From Flavisolibacter tropicus (GTDB lineage: Bacteria > Bacteroidota > Bacteroidia > Chitinophagales > Chitinophagaceae), in assembly GCF_001644645.1 (NCBI RefSeq), contig NZ_CP011390.1, forward strand, positions 4,150,001-4,214,000: DNA of 64,000 bases. Direction: 5' to 3'. The notes under the pieces are model-generated. The model saw only the letters and a program-made list of their open reading frames with translations, was not told the origin of the DNA and did not search any database. Each line of letters begins with the position of its first letter. Position 1 is the stretch's first letter. Of this stretch, positions 1 to 8,792 are shown one piece after another. The translations under genes were made by a program, and so were the position numbers.

Positions 1-1215
1 CTTTAAATGCTTACACACGATGTTGGCAAACAACAGGTCTTCTCTTTCCGATGCAGTAGCCGGACGGCCTCCTACATCTTCCCACTTTTCATAGTTGCCT
101 TTATCCTTGTCTTGTACCAGGGTGCCATTCAATACATTCTTGTATTGTTTTGTAGCAGCAACTGGTTTATTCAATTGTAGTAATATGCGGTTCTTCTTGG
201 ATTGTAAAATAGTCAGTGCATCTGCATCAAAAGCAGGTGCAATCAATACTTCAAAGAAGATCTCGTTAATAGCATTGGCAGTAGCTATATCTATAGCGCC
301 ATTACATACCAGCACACCACCAAAAGCACTTTCTGCATCACCTGCTAAGGCATCTTTCCAGGCGCCTTCTACAGAAGGGCGACTGGAAATACCACACACG
401 TTGGTATGCTTGATAATAGCAAATGTGGCCTGAGTAGTTTCACCTTCAAACTCCTGGATCAATTCAATAGCGGCATCAATATCTACCAGGTTGTTATAGC
501 TGATCTCTTTACCATGCAGCTGATTGAAGTTCTCGGAAAGGTTGCCAAAGAACGCAGCTTGCTGATGTGGGTTCTCACCATAACGCAGTGGCGTGCGTTG
601 TTCTTGTCCAAATACGGTCAGTGGCGTATCTGCACTGAAATAGTTGGTGATAGCAATATCATAATCGGCTACTATCTGGAACGCTTTAGCCGCAAATTTT
701 CTGCGTTGTTCTAAAGTGGTTTCTCCATTTTGTAATTCCAGGATCTCTACCAGGTTGGCGTAATCATCTTTGGAAGCTAACACCGTTACATCACTGAAGT
801 TCTTGGCGGCACCGCGTATCATGGATGGACCACCAATATCAACCTTTTCAATGATCAGTTTTTCATCTGTAGTGTTGGCTACTGTTTCCTGGAAAGGATA
901 CAAGTCCACAATCACCAGGTCCAGTTCAGGAATACCATATTGCTTCATTTCCTGCACATCGGTTTCATTATTTCTACGACCTAGTATACCACCAAAAATC
1001 AATGGATGCAAGGTCTTTACACGACCTCCTAAAATAGAAGGGTAAGAGGTTAACTGCTCTACTGGCACTACAGGTATACCCAGGTCTTCAATAAACTTTT
1101 GAGTACCTCCGGTAGAGTAAATAGTGGTGCCTTGCTGTTGCAACTGGCGTACTACGGGCTCAAGACCATCTTTGTAAAATACAGAGATCAGAGCGGCTGA
1201 AATTTTCTTGTTCAT
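1..1215 (-). CDS. purH: Bifunctional AICAR transformylase / IMP cyclohydrolase PurH (3' part cut by window edge)
   Basis: Catalyses the last two steps of de novo purine synthesis, AICAR to FAICAR to IMP, in the cytoplasm. The ATG at 1213-1215 opens a frame that runs without a stop to base 1, giving 405 residues of a protein that is usually about 510. The N-terminal methylglyoxal-synthase-like cyclohydrolase domain is visible (TIYSTGGTQKF, GGRVKTLHPLIFGGIL), followed by the transformylase domain with RYGENPHQ and the KHTNVCG motif. It is transcribed leftward and stands apart from comEC, separated by a fold-back repeat at 1238-1406. The identification rests on family motifs and is secure; the C-terminus lies outside the window. 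Confidence 0.96.
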   Translation of the reverse strand, partial: MNKKISAALISVFYKDGLEPVVRQLQQQGTTIYSTGGTQKFIEDLGIPVVPVEQLTSYPSILGGRVKTLHPLIFGGILGRRNNETDVQEMKQYGIPELDLVIVDLYPFQETVANTTDEKLIIEKVDIGGPSMIRGAAKNFSDVTVLASKDDYANLVEILELQNGETTLEQRRKFAAKAFQIVADYDIAITNYFSADTPLTVFGQEQRTPLRYGENPHQQAAFFGNLSENFNQLHGKEISYNNLVDIDAAIELIQEFEGETTQATFAIIKHTNVCGISSRPSVEGAWKDALAGDAESAFGGVLVCNGAIDIATANAINEIFFEVLIAPAFDADALTILQSKKNRILLQLNKPVAATKQYKNVLNGTLVQDKDKGNYEKWEDVGGRPATASEREDLLFANIVCKHLK

Positions 1216-1237
1216 GTAGAAATAAATTAAGGCAGGC

Positions 1238-1406
1238 TTAGAAGCTGTTTGAATTAATTATTTGATATGGCGCATGGTGTCTTTTGGGCTGCAACTTCGT
1301 CGGATTTTTTGCCTTAGGCGTTTGACTATGGCTGCAAAATCCTCCTTGTTTCGCTCCAAAATACTCTCATCATCAATTCTGAATAACTAACTCAAACAGC
1401 TTCTTA
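1238..1406. repeat. MITE-like intergenic element with 25-bp terminal inverted repeats
   Basis: The left end 1238-1262 and the reverse complement of the right end 1382-1406 match at 22 of 25 positions; both contain AGAAGCTGTTTGA. The 169-bp element fills the gap between purH and comEC and has no ORF of its own. The size, inverted ends and absence of coding capacity are like a non-autonomous miniature element, but no clear target-site duplication was seen. Confidence 0.6.
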
Positions 1407-1428
1407 AAGGAGCCGCAAAGGTAGGAGA

Positions 1429-3501
1429 CTAAAACGGCATCACAAAAGCACCTTGCTCCTGTACATCATAAAAGGGAATGTGTAGCGCAAGGGCACTGCG
1501 TTTCCACAGATCAGCTTTCCAATGAGGCACCGAACCATCAATAACAATCTGTTTGATAGTTGATGCCTGGGCTATTTGCTCAAGGTAAAGTTTTGGGTTT
1601 TTGGAAAGAATCAGCAGATCAATAACAGGCTTAGTGGGTTGTGGTTGAAATACTACAGTGGTATCAATAACTAAGCATTGCTTGCCTTCAATAACAAAGG
1701 TTTTCTGATTAATACAATGCTGTTCTTCAATGCGGTAATGAATACGAGATGGCTGCAGATGAAAACGATAGAGAGCGGGTTCTTGCAACAATGCGCTATC
1801 GCCAATAAACGCAGAAGACTGCCCTTGTATAACATCAATGGCCTGTCGCTTGGGGATGTTATAAACAATGAGCTGTTGTTGCTGTGTGGCCTGTTTAAAT
1901 GAAAGGGCGCGCAGGCCTATAAACAATAGTGCGCTGCTCAAGGCTATCCGAATGGCCTTGGTTTGTTGATGGAGTAGCCAAAGCGTTAAACCAAGTATGC
2001 ACGCGTATAGCAATGCAGTCTGCAAAGGTGAAATGGACAGGTTTTGCCAAACGGCAAAAGACACCGAGTCTAAGCGTTCCACATAGTTGTTAAGTCCTTG
2101 AATAAGCAAGGATAAGAGCTGGCCGCACTTTACGGCTATACTGGGAATAAAAGCCAATGCGCACAGAATAATCTCTCCAATCAAGATCAAGCTGGATAAG
2201 GGAACTGCTACCAGGTTGGACAATAAGAAGAGAAGCGGAAACTGGTGGAAATAATAAATGCTAATAGGCAGCGTGAGTATTTGGGCCGCCATCGATACTG
2301 CTGTTAGCTTCCATACAAAATCAACCAACTTGTTGGGGAAGAAGCACCAGTTGTATATAGGTTTAAAGAAAACAAGAATGCTTAGTACGGCCAGGTAGGA
2401 AAGCTGAAAACCCACATCCCACAGCCAGTATGGATTGATACAGAGTAACACAAAGGCTGAAAGTGCTAAGGTGTTGTAAATAGATGCCTTGCGGTCTATG
2501 ACCGTACTAAAGGCTATACAGGTAAACATCACTGCCGAGCGCAGAACTGAAGGTTGTGCACCAGCCAGTAGACTAAACGCCCAAAGGCCTGCTATGATCA
2601 ACAAAAAGCGCCCCCATCTCCATGATTGGCGAGAAAGTGGACGGGTGAGAAGTAACAGTAGCCAATAAATAATTCCCAGGTGCAAACCAGAAATAGCGAT
2701 GACATGTACCACGCCTGTATTGGAATAAGACTGTACCAGGTTCTTGTCCAGATCGTCTTTATAGCCAATAAGTAAGGCTTCTGCCAAGCCGGCTTCTTTT
2801 TCACCGGGTATATATTGTTGCAATGTCTCAACAATTGCTTGCCGGCAACGATAGATGGCTTTGGTTAAAGCGGCTTCCTCTTTTTGGGGCAGCACTTGGT
2901 AGTCGTTGAGCGTTAAGTAGGCTTGGTGCGTGGTGCCTTGGCGCAGACTGTATTGCTGAAAGTCAAAACCTCCGGGATTGCCTGTATTTCGAATAAGCTG
3001 TAACCGTTTGGCTGTTATGATCTGGCTGCCATAGCTTAAGGAGAGGCTGTTACTATCTTTTTTAAAGTAAAGAATCACTTGCCCGGTCAGAGGCTCCAAA
3101 TGATCTTTTGTGTACCTGCCTTTTACCGTTGCCAGTGCTTTATAGGAGTTGGGTTTTTCTACTAATGGTTCTTCCAGTCGTAGTAACAGGGCTTGCTCTG
3201 GTTTAGTTTGGTGACTAATCCATTGTGTGTTATTACGCACATCTTGTTTCCACGCTAGTAAACTGCCGGCTATAAACAACAAGGCTTGCAAAAGAAAACC
3301 GCTTACTTGCTTATAGGCAAACCGGTGCACAATAGGTAAACGATAAGCGATGAAAAGAAAAATGAGGATAGGGAGGGCGCATTCACCTAAAAGAGAAGGT
3401 GGGTGGGGCCAGTACCATTGACAGCCTATACCCAGCATAAACGGCATTAACAGGCGTAGCATAGGCATACGCCGTAGGTTTACATGTGGGGTAACAGACA
3501 T
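1429..3501 (-). CDS. comEC: ComEC/Rec2-type DNA uptake channel protein
   Basis: Inner-membrane channel that moves transforming single-stranded DNA into the cytoplasm. The N-terminus has two hydrophobic segments and a DUF4131-like soluble region, followed by the multi-spanning Competence domain with the signature VVHVIAISGLHLGI. The last ~140 residues are a degenerate remnant of the metallo-beta-lactamase-like domain and show no HxHxDH zinc motif, as is common in Bacteroidota. An upstream ATG at 3552 is in frame, but it sits inside a perfect 28-bp palindrome (3532-3559) that looks like the terminator of the upstream gene, so the ATG at 3501 (MSVTPHVNLRRMPM, 690 aa) is preferred. Family assignment is firm; the start is inferred. 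Confidence 0.9.
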   Translation of the reverse strand: MSVTPHVNLRRMPMLRLLMPFMLGIGCQWYWPHPPSLLGECALPILIFLFIAYRLPIVHRFAYKQVSGFLLQALLFIAGSLLAWKQDVRNNTQWISHQTKPEQALLLRLEEPLVEKPNSYKALATVKGRYTKDHLEPLTGQVILYFKKDSNSLSLSYGSQIITAKRLQLIRNTGNPGGFDFQQYSLRQGTTHQAYLTLNDYQVLPQKEEAALTKAIYRCRQAIVETLQQYIPGEKEAGLAEALLIGYKDDLDKNLVQSYSNTGVVHVIAISGLHLGIIYWLLLLLTRPLSRQSWRWGRFLLIIAGLWAFSLLAGAQPSVLRSAVMFTCIAFSTVIDRKASIYNTLALSAFVLLCINPYWLWDVGFQLSYLAVLSILVFFKPIYNWCFFPNKLVDFVWKLTAVSMAAQILTLPISIYYFHQFPLLFLLSNLVAVPLSSLILIGEIILCALAFIPSIAVKCGQLLSLLIQGLNNYVERLDSVSFAVWQNLSISPLQTALLYACILGLTLWLLHQQTKAIRIALSSALLFIGLRALSFKQATQQQQLIVYNIPKRQAIDVIQGQSSAFIGDSALLQEPALYRFHLQPSRIHYRIEEQHCINQKTFVIEGKQCLVIDTTVVFQPQPTKPVIDLLILSKNPKLYLEQIAQASTIKQIVIDGSVPHWKADLWKRSALALHIPFYDVQEQGAFVMPF

Positions 3502-3531
3502 GCTTGAAAATACACCCTTTTCTAAAAAATT

Positions 3532-3559
3532 AGAGGCGATGAATGCATTCATCGCCTCT
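3532..3559 (-). terminator. Perfect 28-bp palindrome with T-run, probable terminator for the MFS gene
   Basis: The two 14-bp halves (AGAGGCGATGAATG and its exact complement) are followed on the minus strand by AATTTTTTAG. It lies ~100 bp past the MFS transporter stop and just before comEC, and it overlaps the first in-frame ATG of comEC. Confidence 0.6.
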
Positions 3560-3657
3560 GGTGTCTCTGCATAGGTTAGCGCAGAATTATATATAAGAAA
3601 ACTAAAGCTTTTGTAGTTGTTTGATAAATAACCAAACTTGTGCCAAAAAGCTCCGCA

Positions 3658-4824
3658 TTAATAATTTTTGGCAGGAATTAAACGGAAGTAGATATAAACA
3701 CCTAAAGCTGCCAAGGCGGTCACTATAAATGGAACAGTGCTGTTCAAACCAGTCCATAACACACCAGCAACCACGCTTGCCAGCAATGTACAGATGCTTT
3801 GTCCTGATGTGTAAAAGCCAATAGCAGTAGCCGTGTTGGTATCATGTGCCAGGTTGGTGATCCATGCTTTGGCAATGCCTTCCGTAGCAGCTGCATAAAT
3901 GCCATACAGGAAAAAGGCAATGAATAGTAAATAGGTAGTCGTGCTTAAAGCAAATAACAGGTATACGATTGCAAACACTAACAGGCCGCCACAGAATACA
4001 CGCTTCAATCCAAACCGGTCGGCCAGTACGCCCAGTGGGTAGGAAGCAACTGCATAGACCAGGTTATAAAAGATATAGGCTAGAATAGTAGTGGTATCGC
4101 TGCCGGTGATCTCTTTGGTCTTCAGTAACAAAAACACATCGGAACTGTTGAACAATGTAAACACCAACAGTCCTAAAACCAGTTGTTTATAGTCGACCGG
4201 CGCAATGCTCCAATAGCGGAAGAACGAGAAAAAATTGCCTTTGCGTAGCGTTGAGGAAGGTTGTTTCTTTTCTTTAAGCAAAAAGATCAACCCCACGGCT
4301 ACCATACCCGGAATAAAAGCATAATAAAACAGAGGGGCATATTGCCGGGGAAAGAAATAGAGAAAAGTGAGGGCCAGCACCGGGCCAATAACGGCACCCA
4401 ATGTATCCATACCGCGGTGAAAAGCAAACACACGTGCCTTGGTTTGTGGGGTAGCGTTTTGTGAGAGCAATGCATCGCGTGCTGCGGTACGTAGGCCTTT
4501 GCCAAGCCGGTCCGTAGTACGGGCCAGGAAGATCCACCAAGGATAGGTTAATACTGCCATCATAGGCTTGGACAAAGCACTTAAAAAATAACCGGCTTTA
4601 ATAAAGGGAAGGCGAATGCCTTTCTCATCGCTGCGCTTGCCAAAGTACCCTTTGCTGAGTCCGGCCGTAAATTCAGCAATGCCTTCCAGCACACCAATCA
4701 GTAAAACGGAAAAGCCAATTTCTTTAAGGTAGATGGGAACAACGGGATACAGCATCTCGCTGGCCACGTCGGCAAACAGGCTGACCAGTGAAAGGATCCA
4801 AACGGTGCGGTTGATGATCTTCAC
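3658..4824 (-). CDS. Major facilitator superfamily transporter
   Basis: Integral inner-membrane secondary transporter of 388 residues with about twelve hydrophobic segments. The N-terminal half carries an MFS-like loop after the second helix (SKGYFGKRSDEKG) and the second half repeats it (LGVLADRFGLKR), consistent with the two-fold MFS layout. The substrate cannot be told from sequence. The longest frame starts with TTG at 4941, but that adds 39 residues without family character and overlaps the promoter and leader of the divergent DUF983 gene; the GTG at 4824 (MKIINRTVWILSLVS) puts the first helix at the normal distance from the N-terminus. Confidence 0.88.
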   Translation of the reverse strand: MKIINRTVWILSLVSLFADVASEMLYPVVPIYLKEIGFSVLLIGVLEGIAEFTAGLSKGYFGKRSDEKGIRLPFIKAGYFLSALSKPMMAVLTYPWWIFLARTTDRLGKGLRTAARDALLSQNATPQTKARVFAFHRGMDTLGAVIGPVLALTFLYFFPRQYAPLFYYAFIPGMVAVGLIFLLKEKKQPSSTLRKGNFFSFFRYWSIAPVDYKQLVLGLLVFTLFNSSDVFLLLKTKEITGSDTTTILAYIFYNLVYAVASYPLGVLADRFGLKRVFCGGLLVFAIVYLLFALSTTTYLLFIAFFLYGIYAAATEGIAKAWITNLAHDTNTATAIGFYTSGQSICTLLASVVAGVLWTGLNSTVPFIVTALAALGVYIYFRLIPAKNY

Positions 4825-4920
4825 AATTACAAATCTAATTGTTCTAAAAAGGGATTGAAAGTAGGTGTACAAGTACGAGCGGTACAATGAAATTATCAAG
4901 CCAATCCCTTTTGTATTAAA

Positions 4921-4977
4921 TACCTTTGCAGCGCTTATCAATAGATAAGCGAGCAGGCATGTGGTTTGAGCATGCCG
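4921..4977 (+). promoter_or_regulatory. Bacteroidota-type -7 element and two-hairpin leader upstream of the DUF983 gene
   Basis: TACCTTTG at 4921-4928 fits the TAnnTTTG -7 consensus; no convincing -33 TTTG was found. It is followed by a perfect 8-bp stem with a 4-nt loop (CGCTTATC at 4932-4939 and its complement at 4944-4951), then a second stem (GGCATG and CATGCC) around 4955-4976. The hairpins would lie in the 5' untranslated region. Function is inferred. Confidence 0.4.
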
Positions 4978-5010
4978 GCATTACGATCTTTTCATTTTAT
5001 CTGACTACGT

Positions 5011-5472
5011 ATGTGTGCAACAAAGGCCGATGTAAAACCCAATATTGTTTTAAGTATCCTACAAAATAAATGTCCACGCTGCCGCAGGGGTAAGTTGTAT
5101 AAATACGGCAACCCCTACAACCTGAGAAAATTTATGGTCATGAATGCGCACTGCCCGGTATGCGGACAAGTGCTGGATATGGAGCCTGGTTTTTACTATG
5201 GTACCAATATGGTGAGTTATACATTGGCTGTGTTGATCAGTCTTTTTTCCTTTTTTCTATGGTGGCTTACAATTGGCTTTTCACTTTCCGACTCACGCTT
5301 CTTTTGGTGGATTGGACTGAACGCTGTGATGCTGGTGTTATTGCAGCCACCGCTAATGCGCATCTCTCGTACTATTTGGATCTACTTCTTTGTGAAGTAC
5401 AGTCCACAATGGAGCGAAGGTGATGTAATGCATGCGGAGCGCATTAATAAGGATCAGATGAATGCGTGGTAG
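5011..5472 (+). CDS. DUF983 family membrane protein
   Basis: A 153-residue protein with a zinc-ribbon-like N-terminus built from two CxxC pairs (CPRCRRGKLY near residue 21 and CPVCG near 49), then EPGFYYGTNMVSY, which is typical of DUF983, and two transmembrane helices. The C-terminal tail is cytoplasmic-looking (YSPQWSEGD). The family is widespread in Bacteroidota and Alphaproteobacteria with no established function. It is a single-gene unit divergent from the MFS transporter. Confidence 0.88.
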   Translation: MCATKADVKPNIVLSILQNKCPRCRRGKLYKYGNPYNLRKFMVMNAHCPVCGQVLDMEPGFYYGTNMVSYTLAVLISLFSFFLWWLTIGFSLSDSRFFWWIGLNAVMLVLLQPPLMRISRTIWIYFFVKYSPQWSEGDVMHAERINKDQMNAW

Positions 5473-5578
5473 GGCAGTTGGCAGAGGACTGTTGATAGAG
5501 GATAGAATTCAGTTGACAGAGAGACGTTGAAAAATGCTAATTGTTTTAATCCATTATATCCAGAGACTTGCAATAGTC

Positions 5579-5609
5579 GATATCCCCTATCTTCAAGATA
5601 GGGGATATC
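5579..5609. repeat. Perfect 31-bp inverted repeat upstream of the methyltransferase gene
   Basis: GATATCCCCTATCTT at 5579-5593 and its exact complement at 5595-5609 are separated by one base. No T-run follows on either strand, so it is not a classic terminator. It is 37 bp before the methyltransferase ATG and may be an operator or a leader hairpin. Confidence 0.55.
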
Positions 5610-5646
5610 TATATGCGCTAATCCCTTATAGACAACATCAATCGCC

Positions 5647-6435
5647 ATGGATCATATAGAAGTAGGTAAATACTGGAACGATAATGCCCTTGCGTGGACC
5701 ACCATTGCCAGAGCGGGCTTTGATATTTACAGAGACCATCTGAATACGCCAGCCTTCTTTAATATGTTACCTGGTGTACAAGGCTTAAGCGGTATTGACA
5801 TTGGGTGCGGCGAAGGCCATAATACCCGCCTATTGGCAAAGAAGGGAGCTGCCATCTGCGCTATTGATATTTCTGAAGTCTTTATCCAAAATGCCTTGGA
5901 AGAAGAGGCGCAACATCCATTAGGCATAGCCTACCAGATAGCCAGCGCTATTGAGCTGCCCTTTGAAAATAACCAGTTTGACTTTGCCACTTCCTTCATG
6001 TGCCTGATGGACATTCCGGAATTGGAGCAGGCACTAACCGAGGCCTACCGCGTGATCAAGCCCGGTGGCTTTTTCCAGTTTTCCATTACCCATCCTTGTT
6101 TTGATACACCGGTTCGGGTAAATAAGAGAGATGTAAATGGGAAAACTTATGCAATAGAGATAAGTGATTATTTTAAGCACATACATGGTGATATAGAAGA
6201 ATGGATTTTTGGTGCTGCGCCGGCGCACTATAAGAGCGCCTTTCCTAAGTTTAAAGTACCTAAGTTTTCCCGCACCTTGTCGCAATGGGTAAATACCCTG
6301 GTGAAAACCGGGTTTATCATTGAGGAGTTCAATGAACCCTGCCCCAGTAATGAAGTAGTAGCGCAGCAGCCTCGCCTACAAGACAGTCAGCAAGTGCCGT
6401 ATTTTTTACAGGTGCGCTGTAGAAAAGCTTTGTAA
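5647..6435 (+). CDS. Class I SAM-dependent methyltransferase
   Basis: A 262-residue cytoplasmic Rossmann-fold methyltransferase of the Methyltransf_11 type. Motif I is GIDIGCGEG (residues 49-57), the acidic end of strand two is AIDISE, and the post-strand-four region CLMDIPELEQAL...IKPGGFFQFSITHPCF is typical of UbiE/BioC-like enzymes. The target of methylation is not evident. The ATG at 5647 is the only reasonable start. The gene is alone on its strand, with a strong palindrome just upstream. Confidence 0.88.
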   Translation: MDHIEVGKYWNDNALAWTTIARAGFDIYRDHLNTPAFFNMLPGVQGLSGIDIGCGEGHNTRLLAKKGAAICAIDISEVFIQNALEEEAQHPLGIAYQIASAIELPFENNQFDFATSFMCLMDIPELEQALTEAYRVIKPGGFFQFSITHPCFDTPVRVNKRDVNGKTYAIEISDYFKHIHGDIEEWIFGAAPAHYKSAFPKFKVPKFSRTLSQWVNTLVKTGFIIEEFNEPCPSNEVVAQQPRLQDSQQVPYFLQVRCRKAL

Positions 6436-6537
6436 GCCCAATAAGCTATATAACAAAACCAACACTTCATACAACGAAGACCCGGCTTCATACATGTGAA
6501 TATTCCATAAAGTGAAGTAGTCGATTAGTTTGGTAGT

Positions 6538-7089
6538 ATGAATGAATTCCTGGAACTATTTGGTGGCCCAATAGCCGTTTTAAGTTCGATCATAGCTACT
6601 ATACTATTAGCGCGTCGTTGGAAAAACCAACGGCACGGCCATACACGTAAACATGTCGTTGCACTACTTTACTGGGGACCTGTGTTCCTGATTTGTTGTA
6701 TGGTGCTACATTGTTTCCGAAACGGGTATAATACTATCACTAATTCAATAAGCATAGGTCGCTCTGTTTTCAACTTCTATCACTATTCCTTACAACTGTT
6801 TGGAGTCGTGCTGGCTTACCAGGCCTATGTGCTGTTGGGTAAATGCCGCGACTATGCAAAGCAGCGTGTCCGCCAAGGCAAATCGGTATATGCAATGATA
6901 GCGTTGATTGTTTTTACAACACTTCCTACGTTTTACTTTACACCTATTGGTATTGTGCCCACTGTTGTGTTAACCATTTCATCCATCGTCTCCTGGTTTG
7001 TACATAAATCGGTACCAGCAATGAGCGTCGATAGCAAGCAAGCTAATGAGCTTATGCCAGTGCTAGAAGAGGAAGCAGCTACGCTGTAA
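6538..7089 (+). CDS. Hypothetical integral membrane protein
   Basis: A 183-residue protein that I do not recognise. It has four or five hydrophobic segments (for example VVALLYWGPVFLICCMVLH and YAMIALIVFTTLPTFYF) separated by short basic loops, and a hydrophilic acidic C-terminus (MPVLEEEAATL). No catalytic motif or lipobox is visible. It lies between a methyltransferase and a serine hydrolase with ~100-bp gaps and no sign of an operon. Confidence 0.7.
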   Translation: MNEFLELFGGPIAVLSSIIATILLARRWKNQRHGHTRKHVVALLYWGPVFLICCMVLHCFRNGYNTITNSISIGRSVFNFYHYSLQLFGVVLAYQAYVLLGKCRDYAKQRVRQGKSVYAMIALIVFTTLPTFYFTPIGIVPTVVLTISSIVSWFVHKSVPAMSVDSKQANELMPVLEEEAATL

Positions 7090-7197
7090 CAACATGCACC
7101 AACTATCCCTGCTTATTTCAGAATAGAATGAGTGTTTAGCTAGTGATATAAAAAACTTGGATAAAACTGTAACCTGCTCTTTTTATTGATTGTCTAA

Positions 7198-8517
7198 ATG
7201 GTAAACCAACAAATGAGAAACACTTTAGTAGCGCTTTTATTGCTACCCACGCTAACCAAAGCCCAGACCATTGCGCAGAATGCCGATGCTTTATTAACGG
7301 CGTATTCCGATCAGCATAAGTTTAGCGGCACTGTGCTTATTGCCAAAGAAGGGAAAGTCGTATTTGAAAAGGCCTATGGCTATGCGGATCAGAAAGCGGG
7401 GCGCTTAAATACTACTACAACAGAATTTAGAGTGGGGTCACTCACCAAGATGTTTACTTCCACGCTGATCTTGAAACTGGCACAAACTTCAAAACTCTCC
7501 TTAACAGATCCGGTATCAAAATATGTAAAGGGTATAACCGGTGGTGATAGTATAAAGCTGATCCATTTACTGACACATACTTCGGGTATCAACGGAAATA
7601 TAGAAACTGAAGTGTCTACCCTCGAGCAATTTGTTGCCAACTTCAAAACACAATCACTGAAATTTACCCCAGGCTCTCAGTTTGAGTATAACAACTTCAA
7701 CTATATTCTGCTTAGCTACATTGCACAAAAAGTGACTGGTGTTCCTTATGCAAAACTGCTACAAACCGAAGTGATAAATAAAGCCGGCATGATTCATTCC
7801 GGTCTGGATAAAGCGGATAGAGCCTCAAAGGTGAAAGCCTTGGGATATACCACTAACCCGGAAACAGCATTGTGGCAAGAGGTGGACGATAAAAACGTAG
7901 CGCTGGCTGCAGGTGCCGGTGCATTGTATAGCACGGCAGGGGATTTATATAAGTGGTCTCAAGCGCTATCACTACATAAGCTGCTGCCTGATTCTATGTG
8001 GACCAAAGCTATGCAGCCTTTTGTTAATGGTTATGGCATGGGCTGGATGAATAGTAACGCGTATGGGCATACGCAAATTGGGCACACCGGTTCTATTCCT
8101 GGTTTTATTGCCAACTTCATGAAGTTTCCTAAGGAAGATATTACTGTTATCTTATTATCTAATTACCAGGATGTAGATGGCAACCAGCTGTCAAAAGACC
8201 TGGCGGCAGTAGCTTTTGGTGAGCCTTTTAAGCTGCCGGTTAAAAAACAAGCGGTGGCCCTTTCTGCCGATGTGTTGAACAAGTTAGTAGGTGAGTATCG
8301 CTTGCCAAATGGCTTTAGCATTACGGTATCGGTAGACGGTAATAAGTTGTATGCATTGGCAGCTGGCGATCCGACGCGTATAGAGCTAACGCCTGAAAGT
8401 GAAACCAGGTTCTTCTTGAAAGGGCCTGAAACAGAAGTGCAGTTCCTAGAGGAGAATGGTGCGAAGTATATGTTTGTGAATATGCAGGGTGGGATGAAGT
8501 TTGAGAAGGCGAAGTAA
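7198..8517 (+). CDS. Beta-lactamase-type serine hydrolase (class C/DD-peptidase fold), secreted
   Basis: A 439-residue periplasmic serine hydrolase. An N-terminal signal peptide ends near ALLLLPTLTKAQ. The penicillin-binding triad is present: SLTK (residues 81-84, nucleophile Ser81), YNN (164-166) and HTGS near residue 300 in place of KTG. A C-terminal ~100-residue lipocalin-like domain (LVGEYRLPNGFSITV) follows, as in many Bacteroidota esterase/peptidase paralogues. The family includes esterases, D-amino-acid peptidases and beta-lactamases; resistance function cannot be inferred. A second ATG at 7213 would also leave an intact signal peptide. Confidence 0.9.
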   Translation: MVNQQMRNTLVALLLLPTLTKAQTIAQNADALLTAYSDQHKFSGTVLIAKEGKVVFEKAYGYADQKAGRLNTTTTEFRVGSLTKMFTSTLILKLAQTSKLSLTDPVSKYVKGITGGDSIKLIHLLTHTSGINGNIETEVSTLEQFVANFKTQSLKFTPGSQFEYNNFNYILLSYIAQKVTGVPYAKLLQTEVINKAGMIHSGLDKADRASKVKALGYTTNPETALWQEVDDKNVALAAGAGALYSTAGDLYKWSQALSLHKLLPDSMWTKAMQPFVNGYGMGWMNSNAYGHTQIGHTGSIPGFIANFMKFPKEDITVILLSNYQDVDGNQLSKDLAAVAFGEPFKLPVKKQAVALSADVLNKLVGEYRLPNGFSITVSVDGNKLYALAAGDPTRIELTPESETRFFLKGPETEVQFLEENGAKYMFVNMQGGMKFEKAK

Positions 8518-8539
8518 CGTTTATTACTATTTCTAACAT

Positions 8540-8599
8540 CAGTTGGTATCAGTGAAAGATGGCGTTGGTCTTCTTTTACGGATACCAACTGTTTTTTTT
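8540..8599 (+). terminator. Terminator after the serine hydrolase gene
   Basis: CAGTTGGTATC at 8540-8550 pairs exactly with GATACCAACTG at 8581-8591 and is followed by eight T residues. The loop is long (30 nt) but the T-run is strong. Confidence 0.65.
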
Positions 8600-8628
8600 A
8601 AAGGGTGATCCCAAAAAGAAGGATCAGA

Positions 8629-8730
8629 TTATACCCACTTCAAATAGAAGGTTTTAAGTCTGGAATTTGTGATTTGGAATTTGGTATTTCCTCCCCCTAT
8701 TCGGATTTCGATATTTTAATTTCGGATTTT
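8629..8730 (+). repeat. 102-bp direct repeat, left copy
   Basis: Matches 9374-9475 with about 10 mismatches over 102 bp and no gaps. AT-rich, with TTCGGATTT-type subrepeats. The two copies flank the lipoprotein gene at 8793-9293. Confidence 0.75.
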
Positions 8731-8792
8731 TTTATATTATATTTAAGCTAATAGGTTTACTCTTTATTCAGTAACGTAAGAATAATTTAATC

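Noticed and set aside
95..1045. Several plus-strand ORFs
   Set aside because: They are antisense shadows of purH, whose minus-strand frame is open to the window edge and has clear family motifs.
3391..3430. ComEC segment HPPSLLGECALP as a third in-frame palindromic element
   Set aside because: DNA similarity to the paaB/paaD element is weak and lacks the CCCCTTT palindrome.
7198..8517. Antibiotic-resistance beta-lactamase
   Set aside because: The fold is shared by esterases and peptidases, the third motif is HTG and there is no resistance context.
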